This document shows positions 26,831 through 36,284 of a stretch of DNA of 64,000 nucleotides, piece by piece. The DNA is taken from positions 2,914,001 through 2,978,000 of the forward strand of contig NZ_CP082271.1 of assembly GCF_019880365.1 (NCBI RefSeq), written 5' to 3'. Within the stretch, counting starts at the first letter, position 1. The number at the start of each line of letters is the position of its first letter. The DNA comes from Pseudomonas sp. DNDY-54 (GTDB taxonomy: Bacteria > Pseudomonadota > Gammaproteobacteria > Pseudomonadales > Pseudomonadaceae). The notes beneath the pieces were generated by a model. That model did no database searches. It saw nothing but the letters and a program-made list of their open reading frames with translations, and had not been told where the DNA came from. A program made the translations under genes and the position numbers.

Positions 26831-28168
26831 TTACCCCTCCTTCTCGATGCGAGTCAGGTTGTCCCGCAGGATCGGGCCGTATTCGTATTTGCCGGCACAG
26901 ACGTAGGTGCACAGCGCCAGATCTTCCTCATCCAGTTCTAGGCAGCCAAGCTTCTGCGCAACTTCGGTATCGCCGACGATCAAGGAACGCAATAGCTGAG
27001 TCGGCAGCACATCGAGCGGCATGACCTCCTCGTAGTTACCGACCGGCACCATGGCGCGTGGACTGCCATTGGTGGACGTAGAGAAGGCGAACTTCTTACC
27101 TCCCATCAATTTGGAGATATAGATGTTGAGGATCGAATGCTTGTCGCTGCCGGCACGCAAGTAGTGCAGCATTTCGCGCTCCTTGCCCTCGCGCAGACAG
27201 GAGACCTGCTGGTGATAACGGCCAAGATAGGCGAACGCACCATGCGCCGTACGGCCACCGAGCACCGAACCGGACACGACCCGGTTGCCGCCAGGCTGCA
27301 ATTCACCAGCCGTCAGTTCGTCGAGGCTCGCGCCCAGACGGGTCCGAACAAGGCGCGGTTTTTCCACAACCGGACCGGCCAGAGAAACCACGCGTTCAAC
27401 TAACAATTTTCCCGTGGTGAACAGCGCGCCGATGGCGATCACGTCCTGATAGCCAACCGTCCACACACTCTTGCTTGCGCTGACAGGGTCGAGGAAATGA
27501 ATATGCGTTCCGGCCAGTCCCGCCGGATGCGGACCTGTGAAGCTTTCAGTCGACACCTTGGCCAGTTGTTCACCTGGCAGTGAGACACCCTCAGCTTTGC
27601 ACAGGTAGAGCTTGGCCAGATTGCCCAGCACCTTGAGACCCGCCTCGAAGTCCGCAGCACGCTCGGCAATGACAATGGCAGGATCGGCAGCCAACGGATG
27701 GGTATCGATAGCCGTGACGAAGATGGAGTTAGGTACCGCGTCGATCGCCGGCACCTTGCTGTACGGACGGGTACGCAACGCAGTCCAGAGGCCGGACTGC
27801 TGCAGGTTCTCGCGAACCTGAGCATCGCTCAGCCCCTCAAGTTCGGCGTTACCGAACTGGTTGAACGTGACCTCATCGGTACCGTCCAGGTCGATGACGA
27901 CCGATTGCAGGACACGTTTCTCGCCACGATGGACAGCGCTGACCACGCCAGCACCCGGCGCGGTAAACATCACGCCTAGTGTCTTCTTATCGGAGAACAG
28001 TACCTGCCCCAATTTGACCCGATCACCGACCTGAACTTCCATGGTCGGCTTCATACCGGGATAGTCAAACCCCATTATGGCGACGCTTCGCACGGGCCTT
28101 CCGGCCTCGATACGCTGCGCCGGCGCACCCGCAATGGGCAAATCAAGCCCACGTTTTATATTGATCAT
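26831..28168 (-). CDS. nqrA: Na+-NQR subunit A
   Basis: 445-residue cytoplasmic subunit, first gene of nqrABCDEF-apbE-nqrM. The start MINIKRGLDLPIAG matches other NqrA proteins; the 23 codons open upstream do not. The N-terminal part has a biotinyl/lipoyl-like hammerhead (VQVGDRVKLGQVLFSDKK). The C-terminus ends CAGKYEYGPILRDNLTRIEKEG. It lacks cofactors and is associated with quinone binding. Upstream lie about 270 bases to the gap terminator. Confidence 0.96.
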   Translation of the reverse strand: MINIKRGLDLPIAGAPAQRIEAGRPVRSVAIMGFDYPGMKPTMEVQVGDRVKLGQVLFSDKKTLGVMFTAPGAGVVSAVHRGEKRVLQSVVIDLDGTDEVTFNQFGNAELEGLSDAQVRENLQQSGLWTALRTRPYSKVPAIDAVPNSIFVTAIDTHPLAADPAIVIAERAADFEAGLKVLGNLAKLYLCKAEGVSLPGEQLAKVSTESFTGPHPAGLAGTHIHFLDPVSASKSVWTVGYQDVIAIGALFTTGKLLVERVVSLAGPVVEKPRLVRTRLGASLDELTAGELQPGGNRVVSGSVLGGRTAHGAFAYLGRYHQQVSCLREGKEREMLHYLRAGSDKHSILNIYISKLMGGKKFAFSTSTNGSPRAMVPVGNYEEVMPLDVLPTQLLRSLIVGDTEVAQKLGCLELDEEDLALCTYVCAGKYEYGPILRDNLTRIEKEG

Positions 28169-28299
28169 CGGTTCGCTAACCACTGATTTAAAAGGCTTTT
28201 TTACGAGCCCCGCGGCTTGGCTAAAGTCGAATTGCACAACGCGCGCCGATCAGTTATCAGCGCGACGCTATGCCGCGGGCCCAGGTAGAAATCCGCCCG

Positions 28300-28305
28300 A
28301 TTATA
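28300..28305 (-). promoter_or_regulatory. Possible -10 element of the nqr operon
   Basis: On the minus strand this reads TATAAT, about 130 bases before the nqrA start. No convincing -35 hexamer is found at the right spacing, so it is a weak call. The whole stretch 28169-28477 (309 bases) holds no gene: only this element, some AT-rich sequence near 28340-28360, and the gap terminator. Confidence 0.35.
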
Positions 28306-28434
28306 GAGGTCGTGACCCGTGACTGGCCACCCAAGGTCTTTCAATTTTTTGACTAGGGACAAGCGGTTCGCTGTAACCATCTATTGACGCAGCCGTCAGC
28401 GGCCGAAACCTCGCGAATAATTCCGATGAAATGC

Positions 28435-28459
28435 AAAACGGGAGCCGAAGCTCCCGTTT
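28435..28459 (-). terminator. Rho-independent terminator after gap
   Basis: Stem ACGGGAGC/GCTCCCGT with tetraloop TTCG (minus strand) followed by four T, about 20 bases after the stop of the GAPDH gene. A run of T on the plus side is shorter. Confidence 0.85.
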
Positions 28460-28477
28460 CTATGAATCACCGATGCG

Positions 28478-29929
28478 TTATCGCGGGAACGCAGGTGGAT
28501 TCACTCCGGCCATGTCTTCCATCACGCGGACGACCTGGCAGCTGTAGCCGAACTCGTTGTCGTACCAAACGTAAAGCACGACACGGTTATCGCTGCAGAT
28601 CGTCGCTTCGGCATCCACCACGCCCGCATGACGCGAACCCACGAAGTCGGTGGAAACCACTTCTTGAGAGTTGACGAAATCGATCTGCTTTTGCAGGTCC
28701 GAATGCATGGCCATCTGGCGCAGGTACTCGTTGATCTCGTCGCGAGAAGTGGCCTTCTCCAAGTTAAGGTTGAGGATCGCCATCGAAACGTTAGGCGTCG
28801 GAACGCGGATGGCGTTGCCGGTCAGCTTGCCCTTGAGCACCGGCAATGCCTTGGCGGCAGCTGTCGCAGCGCCGGTTTCGGTGATAACCATGTTCAGCGC
28901 AGCACTACGACCACGACGACTGCCCTTATGGAAGTTGTCGATCAGATTCTGGTCGTTGGTGTAGGAGTGAACGGTCTCGACGTGACCGTTGACGATGCCG
29001 TACTGGTCGTTCACAGCCTTGAGCACCGGCACGATGGCGTTGGTGGTGCATGAAGCAGCCGAAACGATCTTGTCGTCATCGGTGATCTCACCATGATTGA
29101 TGCCATGGACAATATTCTTCAGCTCACCTTTGCCTGGCGCTGTCAGCACCACGCGCGCAACACCCGGGCACTTCAGGTGCTGGCTGAGGCCTTCGGCGTC
29201 ACGCCACTTACCGGTGTTGTCGACCAGCAAGGCGTTCTCGATACCGTACTGGGTGTAATCCACAGAAGACGGGTCGTTCGAGTAGATCACCTGAATCAGG
29301 TTACCGTTGGCGGTGATGGTGTTGTTTTCTGCATCGATATGAATGGTGCCATCGAACGGACCATGAACCGAGTCGCGTCGCAGAAGGCTAGCGCGCTTGA
29401 CCAGATCGTTTTCCGCGCCCTTGCGCACGACGATTGCCCGCAGGCGCAGGCCGTCACCGCCGCCAGTCTTTTCAATGAGGATACGTGCCAGCAAACGACC
29501 GATCCGGCCAAAGCCGTAGAGCACGACGTCGGTGCCCTTGTGAACGCCGGTGGTGTTGCGCTTGCCGGCGACTTCGGCCAATTCGTCACGCACGAATTGG
29601 TCGAGGGTACGGCCATTGCCTTCAGCCTTGTACTTGGCCACGACCTTGCCCAGATCGACAGACGCAGCGCCAAGGTCCATATCGGTCATGGTGGTGAGAA
29701 TCTGGTGCGTCTCATGTACCGAAAGCTCGGCTTCGTCAGCCTGACGATGACGAGCGAAACGATGCGCTTTTAGTAGCGCAATCACCGAGCGGTTGATCAG
29801 GCCACGGCCGTAGATGGAAGTCACCACGTTGTTGTTACGATACAGCTGACCAATCAGCGGAATCATCGCTTCGGCGAGGGCTTCTCGATCAATCCATTCA
29901 CCAAGACACTGGTCGGGCTTCTGAGTCAC
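28478..29929 (-). CDS. Glyceraldehyde-3-phosphate dehydrogenase, long form (GTG start)
   Basis: 483-residue GAPDH with about 130 extra N-terminal residues compared with the 330-residue enzyme. The NAD-binding YGFGRIGRL is at 138-146. The catalytic pair is Cys294 (SAASCTTN) and His321 (TVHSYTND), and the end is WYDNEFGYSCQVV. The starting codon is GTG with AAGGA eight bases upstream. In P. aeruginosa a gap homologue beside mfd has the same extended form. It may serve gluconeogenesis, but direction and cofactor preference cannot be read here. Divergent from mfd. Confidence 0.92.
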   Translation of the reverse strand: MTQKPDQCLGEWIDREALAEAMIPLIGQLYRNNNVVTSIYGRGLINRSVIALLKAHRFARHRQADEAELSVHETHQILTTMTDMDLGAASVDLGKVVAKYKAEGNGRTLDQFVRDELAEVAGKRNTTGVHKGTDVVLYGFGRIGRLLARILIEKTGGGDGLRLRAIVVRKGAENDLVKRASLLRRDSVHGPFDGTIHIDAENNTITANGNLIQVIYSNDPSSVDYTQYGIENALLVDNTGKWRDAEGLSQHLKCPGVARVVLTAPGKGELKNIVHGINHGEITDDDKIVSAASCTTNAIVPVLKAVNDQYGIVNGHVETVHSYTNDQNLIDNFHKGSRRGRSAALNMVITETGAATAAAKALPVLKGKLTGNAIRVPTPNVSMAILNLNLEKATSRDEINEYLRQMAMHSDLQKQIDFVNSQEVVSTDFVGSRHAGVVDAEATICSDNRVVLYVWYDNEFGYSCQVVRVMEDMAGVNPPAFPR

Positions 29930-29976
29930 GGGCAGTTCCTTCCAACATGTAGGGGCTGAGAAAAAGGGCTACATTA

Positions 29977-30000
29977 TGCCGGCGCACCCTAGCGCCGGCA
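29977..30000. repeat. Palindrome in the gap-mfd divergent region
   Basis: TGCCGGCG (29977-29984), an 8-base spacer, then CGCCGGCA (29993-30000): a perfect 8-bp inverted repeat 48 bases from the gap start. It could be a regulator site or an mRNA-level hairpin; no regulator is recognised. Confidence 0.5.
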
Positions 30001-30086
30001 ATCTGTGCAGCGGAAACACTGACAGCGTCCCGCGCGGATAGTTACAATCCGGGCGGTCCATTTTTCGACCGGAGCCACGCCTACTC

Positions 30087-33000
30087 GTGTCCGTATTGCG
30101 CCTTCCGCCCATGCCCGCCGCCAGCGGCAAGCAAACTTGGGGCAACCTTCCTGGAGCCGCGCTGAGCCTGGCCATTGCCGAAGCAGCCAGCAACGCAAAG
30201 CAATTCACCCTTCTTCTTACCGCTGACAGCCAAAGCGCCGAGCGACTGCAGGAAGAGCTTGCGTTCTTCGCGCCCGGGCTTCCGGTTCTGCATTTCCCGG
30301 ACTGGGAAACGCTGCCGTACGACGTGTTTTCCCCGCACCAGGACATCATTTCCCAGCGGATCGCGGCGCTTTATCAGCTGCCCGAACTGACCCACGGCGT
30401 ACTGGTAGTCCCCATCACCACCGCGCTACACAGGCTGGCGCCCAAGCGTTTCCTGCTCGGCTCGAGCCTGGTGCTGGATGTTGGTCAGAAGCTCGATGTC
30501 GAGCAGATGCGCGCTCGCCTTGAAGCGGCCGGCTATCGCTGCGTCGATACGGTGTACGAGCATGGCGAGTTCGCTGTCCGCGGCGCGCTGATTGATCTGT
30601 TTCCCATGGGCAGTCCCCTGCCCTACCGCATCGATCTGTTCGATGACGAAATCGAAACACTGCGCACTTTTGATCCTGAAAACCAGCGCTCGATTGATAA
30701 GGTCGAGTCGATTCGCCTGTTGCCGGCGCGCGAGTTTCCGCTGAAGAAAGAATCGGTCACCGGCTTCCGTGCGCGGTTCCGTGAGCGTTTCGATGTGGAC
30801 TTCCGGCGCTGCCCGGTCTACCAAGACCTGTCCACCGGCATCACACCGGCCGGGATCGAGTACTACCTGCCGCTGTTTTTCGATGAGACCTCGACGTTAT
30901 TCGACTATCTGCCGGAGGACACTCAAGTGTTCTCGTTGCCGGGGATTGAGCAAGCGGCCGAGCACTTCTGGAAAGACGTGCGCAACCGGTACGAGGAACG
31001 CCGAGTCGATCCCGAGCGGCCGCTGCTTCCCCCCGTCGAATTGTTCATGCCGGTGGAAGATTGCTTCGCCCACCTAAAGTCCTGGCCGCGCGTTGTTGCG
31101 AGCCAGGACGATGTGGAAACCGGCATTGGCCGCGAGCGTTTCCCGGCCAGCCGATTCCCCGAACTGGCCATTGACGCCAAGGCCAGCGAGCCGTTGGGTG
31201 CGCTGCGCCGCTTCCTCGAGGAATTTCCGGGCCGCGTGCTGTTCACCGCCGAATCTGCAGGGCGTCGCGAAGTGCTGCTGGAACTGCTGGCGCGGCTAAA
31301 GTTGCGTCCCCAGGAAGTCGCTGGCTGGTCACAGTTCGTCGAAAGCAACGAGCGTCTGGCCATTGCCATCGCCCCGCTGGATGACGGATTACTGCTGCAA
31401 GAACCTGCCCTGGCATTGATTGCTGAAAGCCCGCTGTTCGGGCAGCGGATCATGCAGCGCCGGCGACGCGAGAAAGGCCGCGATGCTGGCGAGAACGTCA
31501 TCAAGAACCTCACCGAACTGCGTGAGGGCTCACCGGTGGTGCACATCGACCATGGTGTCGGTCGCTATCAAGGGCTGGTCACCCTGGAAATCGAAGGCCA
31601 GGCCGCTGAATTCCTCATGCTGCAGTACGCCGAAGAGGCCAAGCTCTACGTGCCGGTATCCAGCCTGCATCTGATTGCGCGCTACACCGGCAGCGACGAC
31701 GCGCTGGCGCCGTTGCACCGGCTGGGTTCGGAAACTTGGCAGAAGGCCAAACGCAAGGCCGCTGAGCAGGTCCGCGATGTCGCCGCCGAGTTGCTCGACA
31801 TCTACGCCCGCCGCGCCGCACGGGAAGGCTACGCCTTCGAAGACCCACAACTCGATTACGAAACCTTCAGCGCCGGTTTCCCGTTCGAGGAAACGCCCGA
31901 CCAGCAAGCCGCGATCGAAGCGGTACGCAACGACATGCTCGCACCCAAGCCGATGGACCGGCTGATCTGCGGCGACGTCGGTTTCGGCAAGACCGAAGTG
32001 GCCATGCGCGCGGCGTTCATCGCCGTTCACAGCGGTCGCCAAGTGGCTGTACTGGTTCCGACAACCTTGCTTGCCCAGCAGCACTACAACAGCTTCCGCG
32101 ACCGTTTCGCCGATTGGCCGGTACGTGTCGAAGTGATGAGCCGTTTCAAGTCCACCAAGGAAATCCAAAGCGCGGTGCAGGAACTGGCCGAAGGCAAGGT
32201 CGACATCCTCATCGGCACGCACAAACTGCTGCAGGACGACGTCAAGTTCACCAACCTGGGGTTGGTCATCATCGACGAAGAGCACCGCTTCGGGGTGCGT
32301 CAGAAGGAACAGCTCAAAGCGCTGCGCAGCGAGGTGGACATTCTCACCCTCACCGCCACACCGATTCCGCGCACCCTGAACATGGCGGTCGCCGGTATGC
32401 GCGACCTGTCCATCATCGCCACACCGCCAGCACGACGGCTGTCGGTGCGCACCTTCGTCATGGAGCAACAAAACTCAGTCATCAAGGAGGCGTTGCTGCG
32501 TGAGCTATTGCGCGGCGGTCAGGTCTATTACCTGCACAACGACGTCAAGACCATCGAAAAGTGCGCGGCTGATCTTGCAGAGTTGGTGCCCGAAGCGCGC
32601 ATCGGTGTCGGCCACGGCCAGATGCGCGAACGCGAACTCGAACAGGTGATGGGCGACTTCTATCACAAGCGTTTCAACGTCCTGATCGCCTCGACCATCA
32701 TCGAGACCGGTATCGACGTGCCCAGCGCCAACACCATCATCATCGAACGTGCCGACAAGTTCGGCCTCGCTCAGCTGCACCAGCTGCGCGGTCGAGTCGG
32801 ACGCAGCCACCACCAGGCCTACGCCTATTTGCTGACCCCGCCGCGCAAGGCCATGACGCCCGACGCCGAGAAGCGTCTCGAAGCCATCGCCAACGCACAG
32901 GACCTGGGAGCGGGCTTCGTCCTGGCCACCCACGACCTGGAAATTCGCGGCGCCGGCGAGCTGCTTGGCGACGGCCAGAGCGGGCAGATTCAGGCGGTCG

Positions 33001-33533
33001 GATTCACGCTTTATATGGAAATGCTCGAACGCGCAGTCAAATCCATACAGAAGGGTGAGCAACCGAACCTCGATCAGCCCCTGGGTGGCGGACCCGAAAT
33101 CAATCTGCGCGTACCGGCGCTGATCCCAGAAGACTATCTACCGGATGTGCACGCTCGCCTGATTCTCTACAAGCGTATCGCCAACGCCGCCGACGAAAAT
33201 GGTCTGCGCGAACTACAGGTGGAGATGATCGACCGCTTCGGCTTGCTGCCCGAGCCGGCCAAACATCTGGTTAGGTTGACCCTGCTCAAGCTGCAGGCCG
33301 CCAGCCTCGGCATCACCAAGATAGACGCCGGCCCGCAAGGCGGGCGTATCGAATTCGCCGCCGACACCAGCGTCGATCCGATGGTGTTGATCAAGCTGAT
33401 CCAGAGCCAGCCCAACCGCTACAAGTTCGAAGGCGCCACCCAATTCAAGTTTCAGGTCCCCATGGAACGCGCGGAGGAACGCTTCAATACGCTGGAGGCT
33501 CTATTGGAGCGACTTGCCACCGGCGCGAAGTAA
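30087..33533 (+). CDS. mfd: Transcription-repair coupling factor Mfd (GTG start)
   Basis: 1148-residue ATP-dependent translocase that displaces RNA polymerase stalled at DNA lesions and recruits UvrA. Order: UvrB-like N-terminal region, RNA-polymerase-interaction domain (GSPVVHIDHGVGRYQGLVTL), RecG-like motor with Walker A GDVGFGKTEVA (Lys635), DEEH at 730-733, TATPIPRTLN and RGRVGRS, then the C-terminal autoinhibitory domain. It begins with GTG at 30087. Length equals the family norm of about 1150. Confidence 0.97.
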   Translation: MSVLRLPPMPAASGKQTWGNLPGAALSLAIAEAASNAKQFTLLLTADSQSAERLQEELAFFAPGLPVLHFPDWETLPYDVFSPHQDIISQRIAALYQLPELTHGVLVVPITTALHRLAPKRFLLGSSLVLDVGQKLDVEQMRARLEAAGYRCVDTVYEHGEFAVRGALIDLFPMGSPLPYRIDLFDDEIETLRTFDPENQRSIDKVESIRLLPAREFPLKKESVTGFRARFRERFDVDFRRCPVYQDLSTGITPAGIEYYLPLFFDETSTLFDYLPEDTQVFSLPGIEQAAEHFWKDVRNRYEERRVDPERPLLPPVELFMPVEDCFAHLKSWPRVVASQDDVETGIGRERFPASRFPELAIDAKASEPLGALRRFLEEFPGRVLFTAESAGRREVLLELLARLKLRPQEVAGWSQFVESNERLAIAIAPLDDGLLLQEPALALIAESPLFGQRIMQRRRREKGRDAGENVIKNLTELREGSPVVHIDHGVGRYQGLVTLEIEGQAAEFLMLQYAEEAKLYVPVSSLHLIARYTGSDDALAPLHRLGSETWQKAKRKAAEQVRDVAAELLDIYARRAAREGYAFEDPQLDYETFSAGFPFEETPDQQAAIEAVRNDMLAPKPMDRLICGDVGFGKTEVAMRAAFIAVHSGRQVAVLVPTTLLAQQHYNSFRDRFADWPVRVEVMSRFKSTKEIQSAVQELAEGKVDILIGTHKLLQDDVKFTNLGLVIIDEEHRFGVRQKEQLKALRSEVDILTLTATPIPRTLNMAVAGMRDLSIIATPPARRLSVRTFVMEQQNSVIKEALLRELLRGGQVYYLHNDVKTIEKCAADLAELVPEARIGVGHGQMRERELEQVMGDFYHKRFNVLIASTIIETGIDVPSANTIIIERADKFGLAQLHQLRGRVGRSHHQAYAYLLTPPRKAMTPDAEKRLEAIANAQDLGAGFVLATHDLEIRGAGELLGDGQSGQIQAVGFTLYMEMLERAVKSIQKGEQPNLDQPLGGGPEINLRVPALIPEDYLPDVHARLILYKRIANAADENGLRELQVEMIDRFGLLPEPAKHLVRLTLLKLQAASLGITKIDAGPQGGRIEFAADTSVDPMVLIKLIQSQPNRYKFEGATQFKFQVPMERAEERFNTLEALLERLATGAK

Positions 33534-33785
33534 TCCCAAGGCACGCACGAAATAAAGGAAACGTATGCAGCGGTTGCCCCGTTTCGCCCTGCCATCGCTG
33601 CTGGTTTCACCAGCCCCGCTGGCAGAGCAGGTGTATCGGGTGGTTGAGGAGGTCTGCCGTAAGGCTGCGCAACTGTATTCGGCGCGCGGCCATAGGCTCG
33701 TCCCTGGCCAACACATTTTGCTCGTTCGACACAGTCTTGGCGTGTCGAGCGGGCTCTCTGCACGCTGACGACGGGGCACTTCAAT
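33534..33785 (+). other. Gene-poor gap between mfd and the SNF2-type ATPase
   Basis: 252 bases. One small frame (33565-33768, 67 codons) begins with an ATG preceded by AAAGGAA, but its product resembles nothing I know. A second frame leads into the ATPase from a stop at 33693. No terminator or REP element is evident. It could be the remnant of a longer 5' part of the ATPase gene (see findings). Confidence 0.4.
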
Positions 33786-36116
33786 ATGGCTCCGCCTCTT
33801 CCACCGCGTACTGAACGCCATCTGGGAACAATCGAACCCGTTGCACGATTGAGTCTCGGCAGCTACCTGGCGGCCCATTACCAGCCGGGCAACCAGCGAA
33901 TGGCTCGCGAATACCAGCATCGCGCCGGGCTCTGCTTCCGCTATGACGACGCCGTGGTACATGGCAAGCGTGACGGTCAGCCGGTGCGCCATCTGCACGA
34001 CGAAGAAGTCATCATCTTCCGCCGCCAGCCCCTGGCAGAACAGGCGTTCCGGGAGCAGCTAGAGCACTTCGGCTGTCGACCGGCATTGCGACAAAGCCTG
34101 GCGCTGCCGAAGGATTCGGCAGAGATGTACCAGCTGGCCAATGACGACGGCTGGCTACGTTTCGTCCAGGACGTATTGCCGCAGCTGCGAAACCAGGGGT
34201 GGGAAGTGGAGATAAGCCCCGGATTTCTCTTCGATTTGACGCCGGTCGACTCCTGGTTCGCCAAGATCGACGAATCGGATGACCGAAACTGGTTCGAGCT
34301 GGAGCTGGGCATCGTGGTCGACGGCCAGCGCGTCAGTCTGCTACCGGTGCTGCTCAAGTTGATTCGTCAGAGCCCGGAACTGTTAAGTCCAGACAACCTG
34401 AAGCAGCACGGTGATGACGATCAGCTGCGCGTGCAGCTCGATCAACTGCGCAGCAGCGATGGCCATGCGCTGCAAGTGGCCTTGCCGTACGGGCGCCTGA
34501 AGCCAATCCTCGCCACGCTCGGCGAACTCTATCTGCATGACCAGCCGGTGGACTCTCGCCTGCGCCTGGGCCGAGGGGATGCCGCGCGGCTGGCTGGCCT
34601 CAGCGAGCTGGCGATGGAATGGCGCGGCGGCGAGACGCTGCGTGCGTTCTCCGATCGGCTCCAGAATCTGCATACAACGCCAGTGAGCCCACCGCCAGGC
34701 CTGCAGGCTCAGATGCGCCCTTATCAGCTGCAGGGCCTCAACTGGTTACAGACCCTGCGTGAGCTGGGCGCTGGCGGCATTCTCGGCGACGACATGGGGC
34801 TAGGTAAAACACTGCAAAGCCTTGCCCATCTACTGCTGGAGAAGCAGGCCGGGCGCCTGGACCGTCCGGCATTGGTGGTCATGCCGACCAGCCTGATCCC
34901 CAACTGGCAAGACGAAGCGGCTCGTTTTACACCCGATCTGCGCGTGCTAGCGCTGCAAGGCCCGTCACGACGCCAGTTGTTTGCTCGCCTCGGCGACTAC
35001 GATCTGCTGCTCACCACTTACGCCCTGCTGCCGCGCGACATCGAAGCGCTGCGCCACCAGCCGTTTCATGTCCTGATTCTCGACGAAGCGCAGAACATCA
35101 AGAACCCGTCGAGCAAGGCCGGTCATGCGATACGCGAACTGAATGCGCGCCAGCGTCTGTGCCTCACCGGGACGCCGTTGGAGAATCACTTGGGTGAGCT
35201 CTGGTCTCTGTTCGATTTCCTGATGCCCGGCTGGCTGGGTGACGCCAAAAGCTTTGCGCGCAGTTACCGTGCGCCGATCGAAAAGCATGGCGACGTGAAC
35301 CGACTCGCGCATCTGAAAGCGCGGATCAAACCCTTCCTGCTGCGACGGCACAAAGAAGAGGTGGCCAAAGAGCTGCCCGCGAAGAACGAAATTATTCACT
35401 GGGTAGAACTCAGCGACGCCCAGCGCGACCTTTATGAAACCGTCCGCCTCGCCATGGACAGCAAGGTGCGCGACGAGATCGGTCGCAAGGGGCTGGCGGG
35501 CAGCCAGATCGTTATCCTCGAAGCGCTGCTGAAACTACGCCAGGTCTGTTGCGACCTCCGCCTGGTGAAGAACGAACCGACAAACCATCCACGAAGCAGC
35601 AGCTCCGGCAAACTCGATAGCCTGCTGGAAATCTTGACCGGCATGCTCAGTGAGGGCCGCCGCGTGCTGCTGTTTTCGCAGTTCACTTCAATGTTGGCGC
35701 TGATTGAGCAGGCACTGGACAAGCGCGGCATCGCTTATGTGAAGCTGACCGGGGCGACACGCGACCGCCGCGAACCGGTCAACCGCTTCCAGACCGGAGA
35801 GGTGCCGCTGTTTCTGATCAGCCTCAAGGCCGGCGGTACAGGCCTCAACCTCACCGCCGCTGACACCGTGATCCATTACGACCCCTGGTGGAACCCGGCT
35901 GTAGAGAATCAGGCCACCGACCGCGCTTACCGCATCGGGCAGGAGAAACCGGTCTTCGTCTACCGGCTGATTACCCGCGGCACGGTCGAGGAACGCATTC
36001 AGCAATTGCAACGACGCAAGGCCGAGTTGGCCGCCGGCGTGTTGGAAGGTGACGGCAGCGGCGACTGGGATGTTCAGCAGAGCGATATCGACGCGCTGTT
36101 TGCGCCCTTGCCTTGA
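33786..36116 (+). CDS. SNF2/RapA-family DEAD/DEAH ATPase, probably N-terminally short
   Basis: 776-residue Swi2/Snf2 translocase. A bacterial SNF2-associated region occupies residues 1-300. Then come the Q-loop MRPYQLQGLNWL, Walker A DDMGLGKT (Lys341), DEAQ at 433-436, LTGTPLENHLGELWSL, and the second RecA lobe with LISLKAGGTGLNLTAADTVIHYDPWWNPAVE (long stretch at about 680-710) and the Arg finger DRAYRIGQ. Relatives usually run to 1000-1100 residues with an N-terminal SWIM zinc finger, absent here. Target (DNA or RNA polymerase) unknown. Confidence 0.85.
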   Translation: MAPPLPPRTERHLGTIEPVARLSLGSYLAAHYQPGNQRMAREYQHRAGLCFRYDDAVVHGKRDGQPVRHLHDEEVIIFRRQPLAEQAFREQLEHFGCRPALRQSLALPKDSAEMYQLANDDGWLRFVQDVLPQLRNQGWEVEISPGFLFDLTPVDSWFAKIDESDDRNWFELELGIVVDGQRVSLLPVLLKLIRQSPELLSPDNLKQHGDDDQLRVQLDQLRSSDGHALQVALPYGRLKPILATLGELYLHDQPVDSRLRLGRGDAARLAGLSELAMEWRGGETLRAFSDRLQNLHTTPVSPPPGLQAQMRPYQLQGLNWLQTLRELGAGGILGDDMGLGKTLQSLAHLLLEKQAGRLDRPALVVMPTSLIPNWQDEAARFTPDLRVLALQGPSRRQLFARLGDYDLLLTTYALLPRDIEALRHQPFHVLILDEAQNIKNPSSKAGHAIRELNARQRLCLTGTPLENHLGELWSLFDFLMPGWLGDAKSFARSYRAPIEKHGDVNRLAHLKARIKPFLLRRHKEEVAKELPAKNEIIHWVELSDAQRDLYETVRLAMDSKVRDEIGRKGLAGSQIVILEALLKLRQVCCDLRLVKNEPTNHPRSSSSGKLDSLLEILTGMLSEGRRVLLFSQFTSMLALIEQALDKRGIAYVKLTGATRDRREPVNRFQTGEVPLFLISLKAGGTGLNLTAADTVIHYDPWWNPAVENQATDRAYRIGQEKPVFVYRLITRGTVEERIQQLQRRKAELAAGVLEGDGSGDWDVQQSDIDALFAPLP

Positions 36117-36284
36117 ACAGGCGTAGCGCGGGTCGCGCGATGCAAGCTGACATCAATGGTTTTGCCAGCCCCGCCTCATTTCGCTCAATTGACGCATGCA
36201 CGGTCTGCGGCAGGCTGCCCGAGAGCGCGCAGGAACGGCTAGTATCTCCGGCAACGCGTCGCCTAAAGAACGAGGAACCCCGTC

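Noticed and set aside
31530..32471. 313-codon open frame antisense to mfd
   Set aside because: Mirror of the Mfd motor region in high-GC sequence; no independent support.
33565..33768. 67-codon frame after mfd with AAAGGAA upstream
   Set aside because: A good ribosome-binding site but no recognisable product; kept only as a note on the gap.
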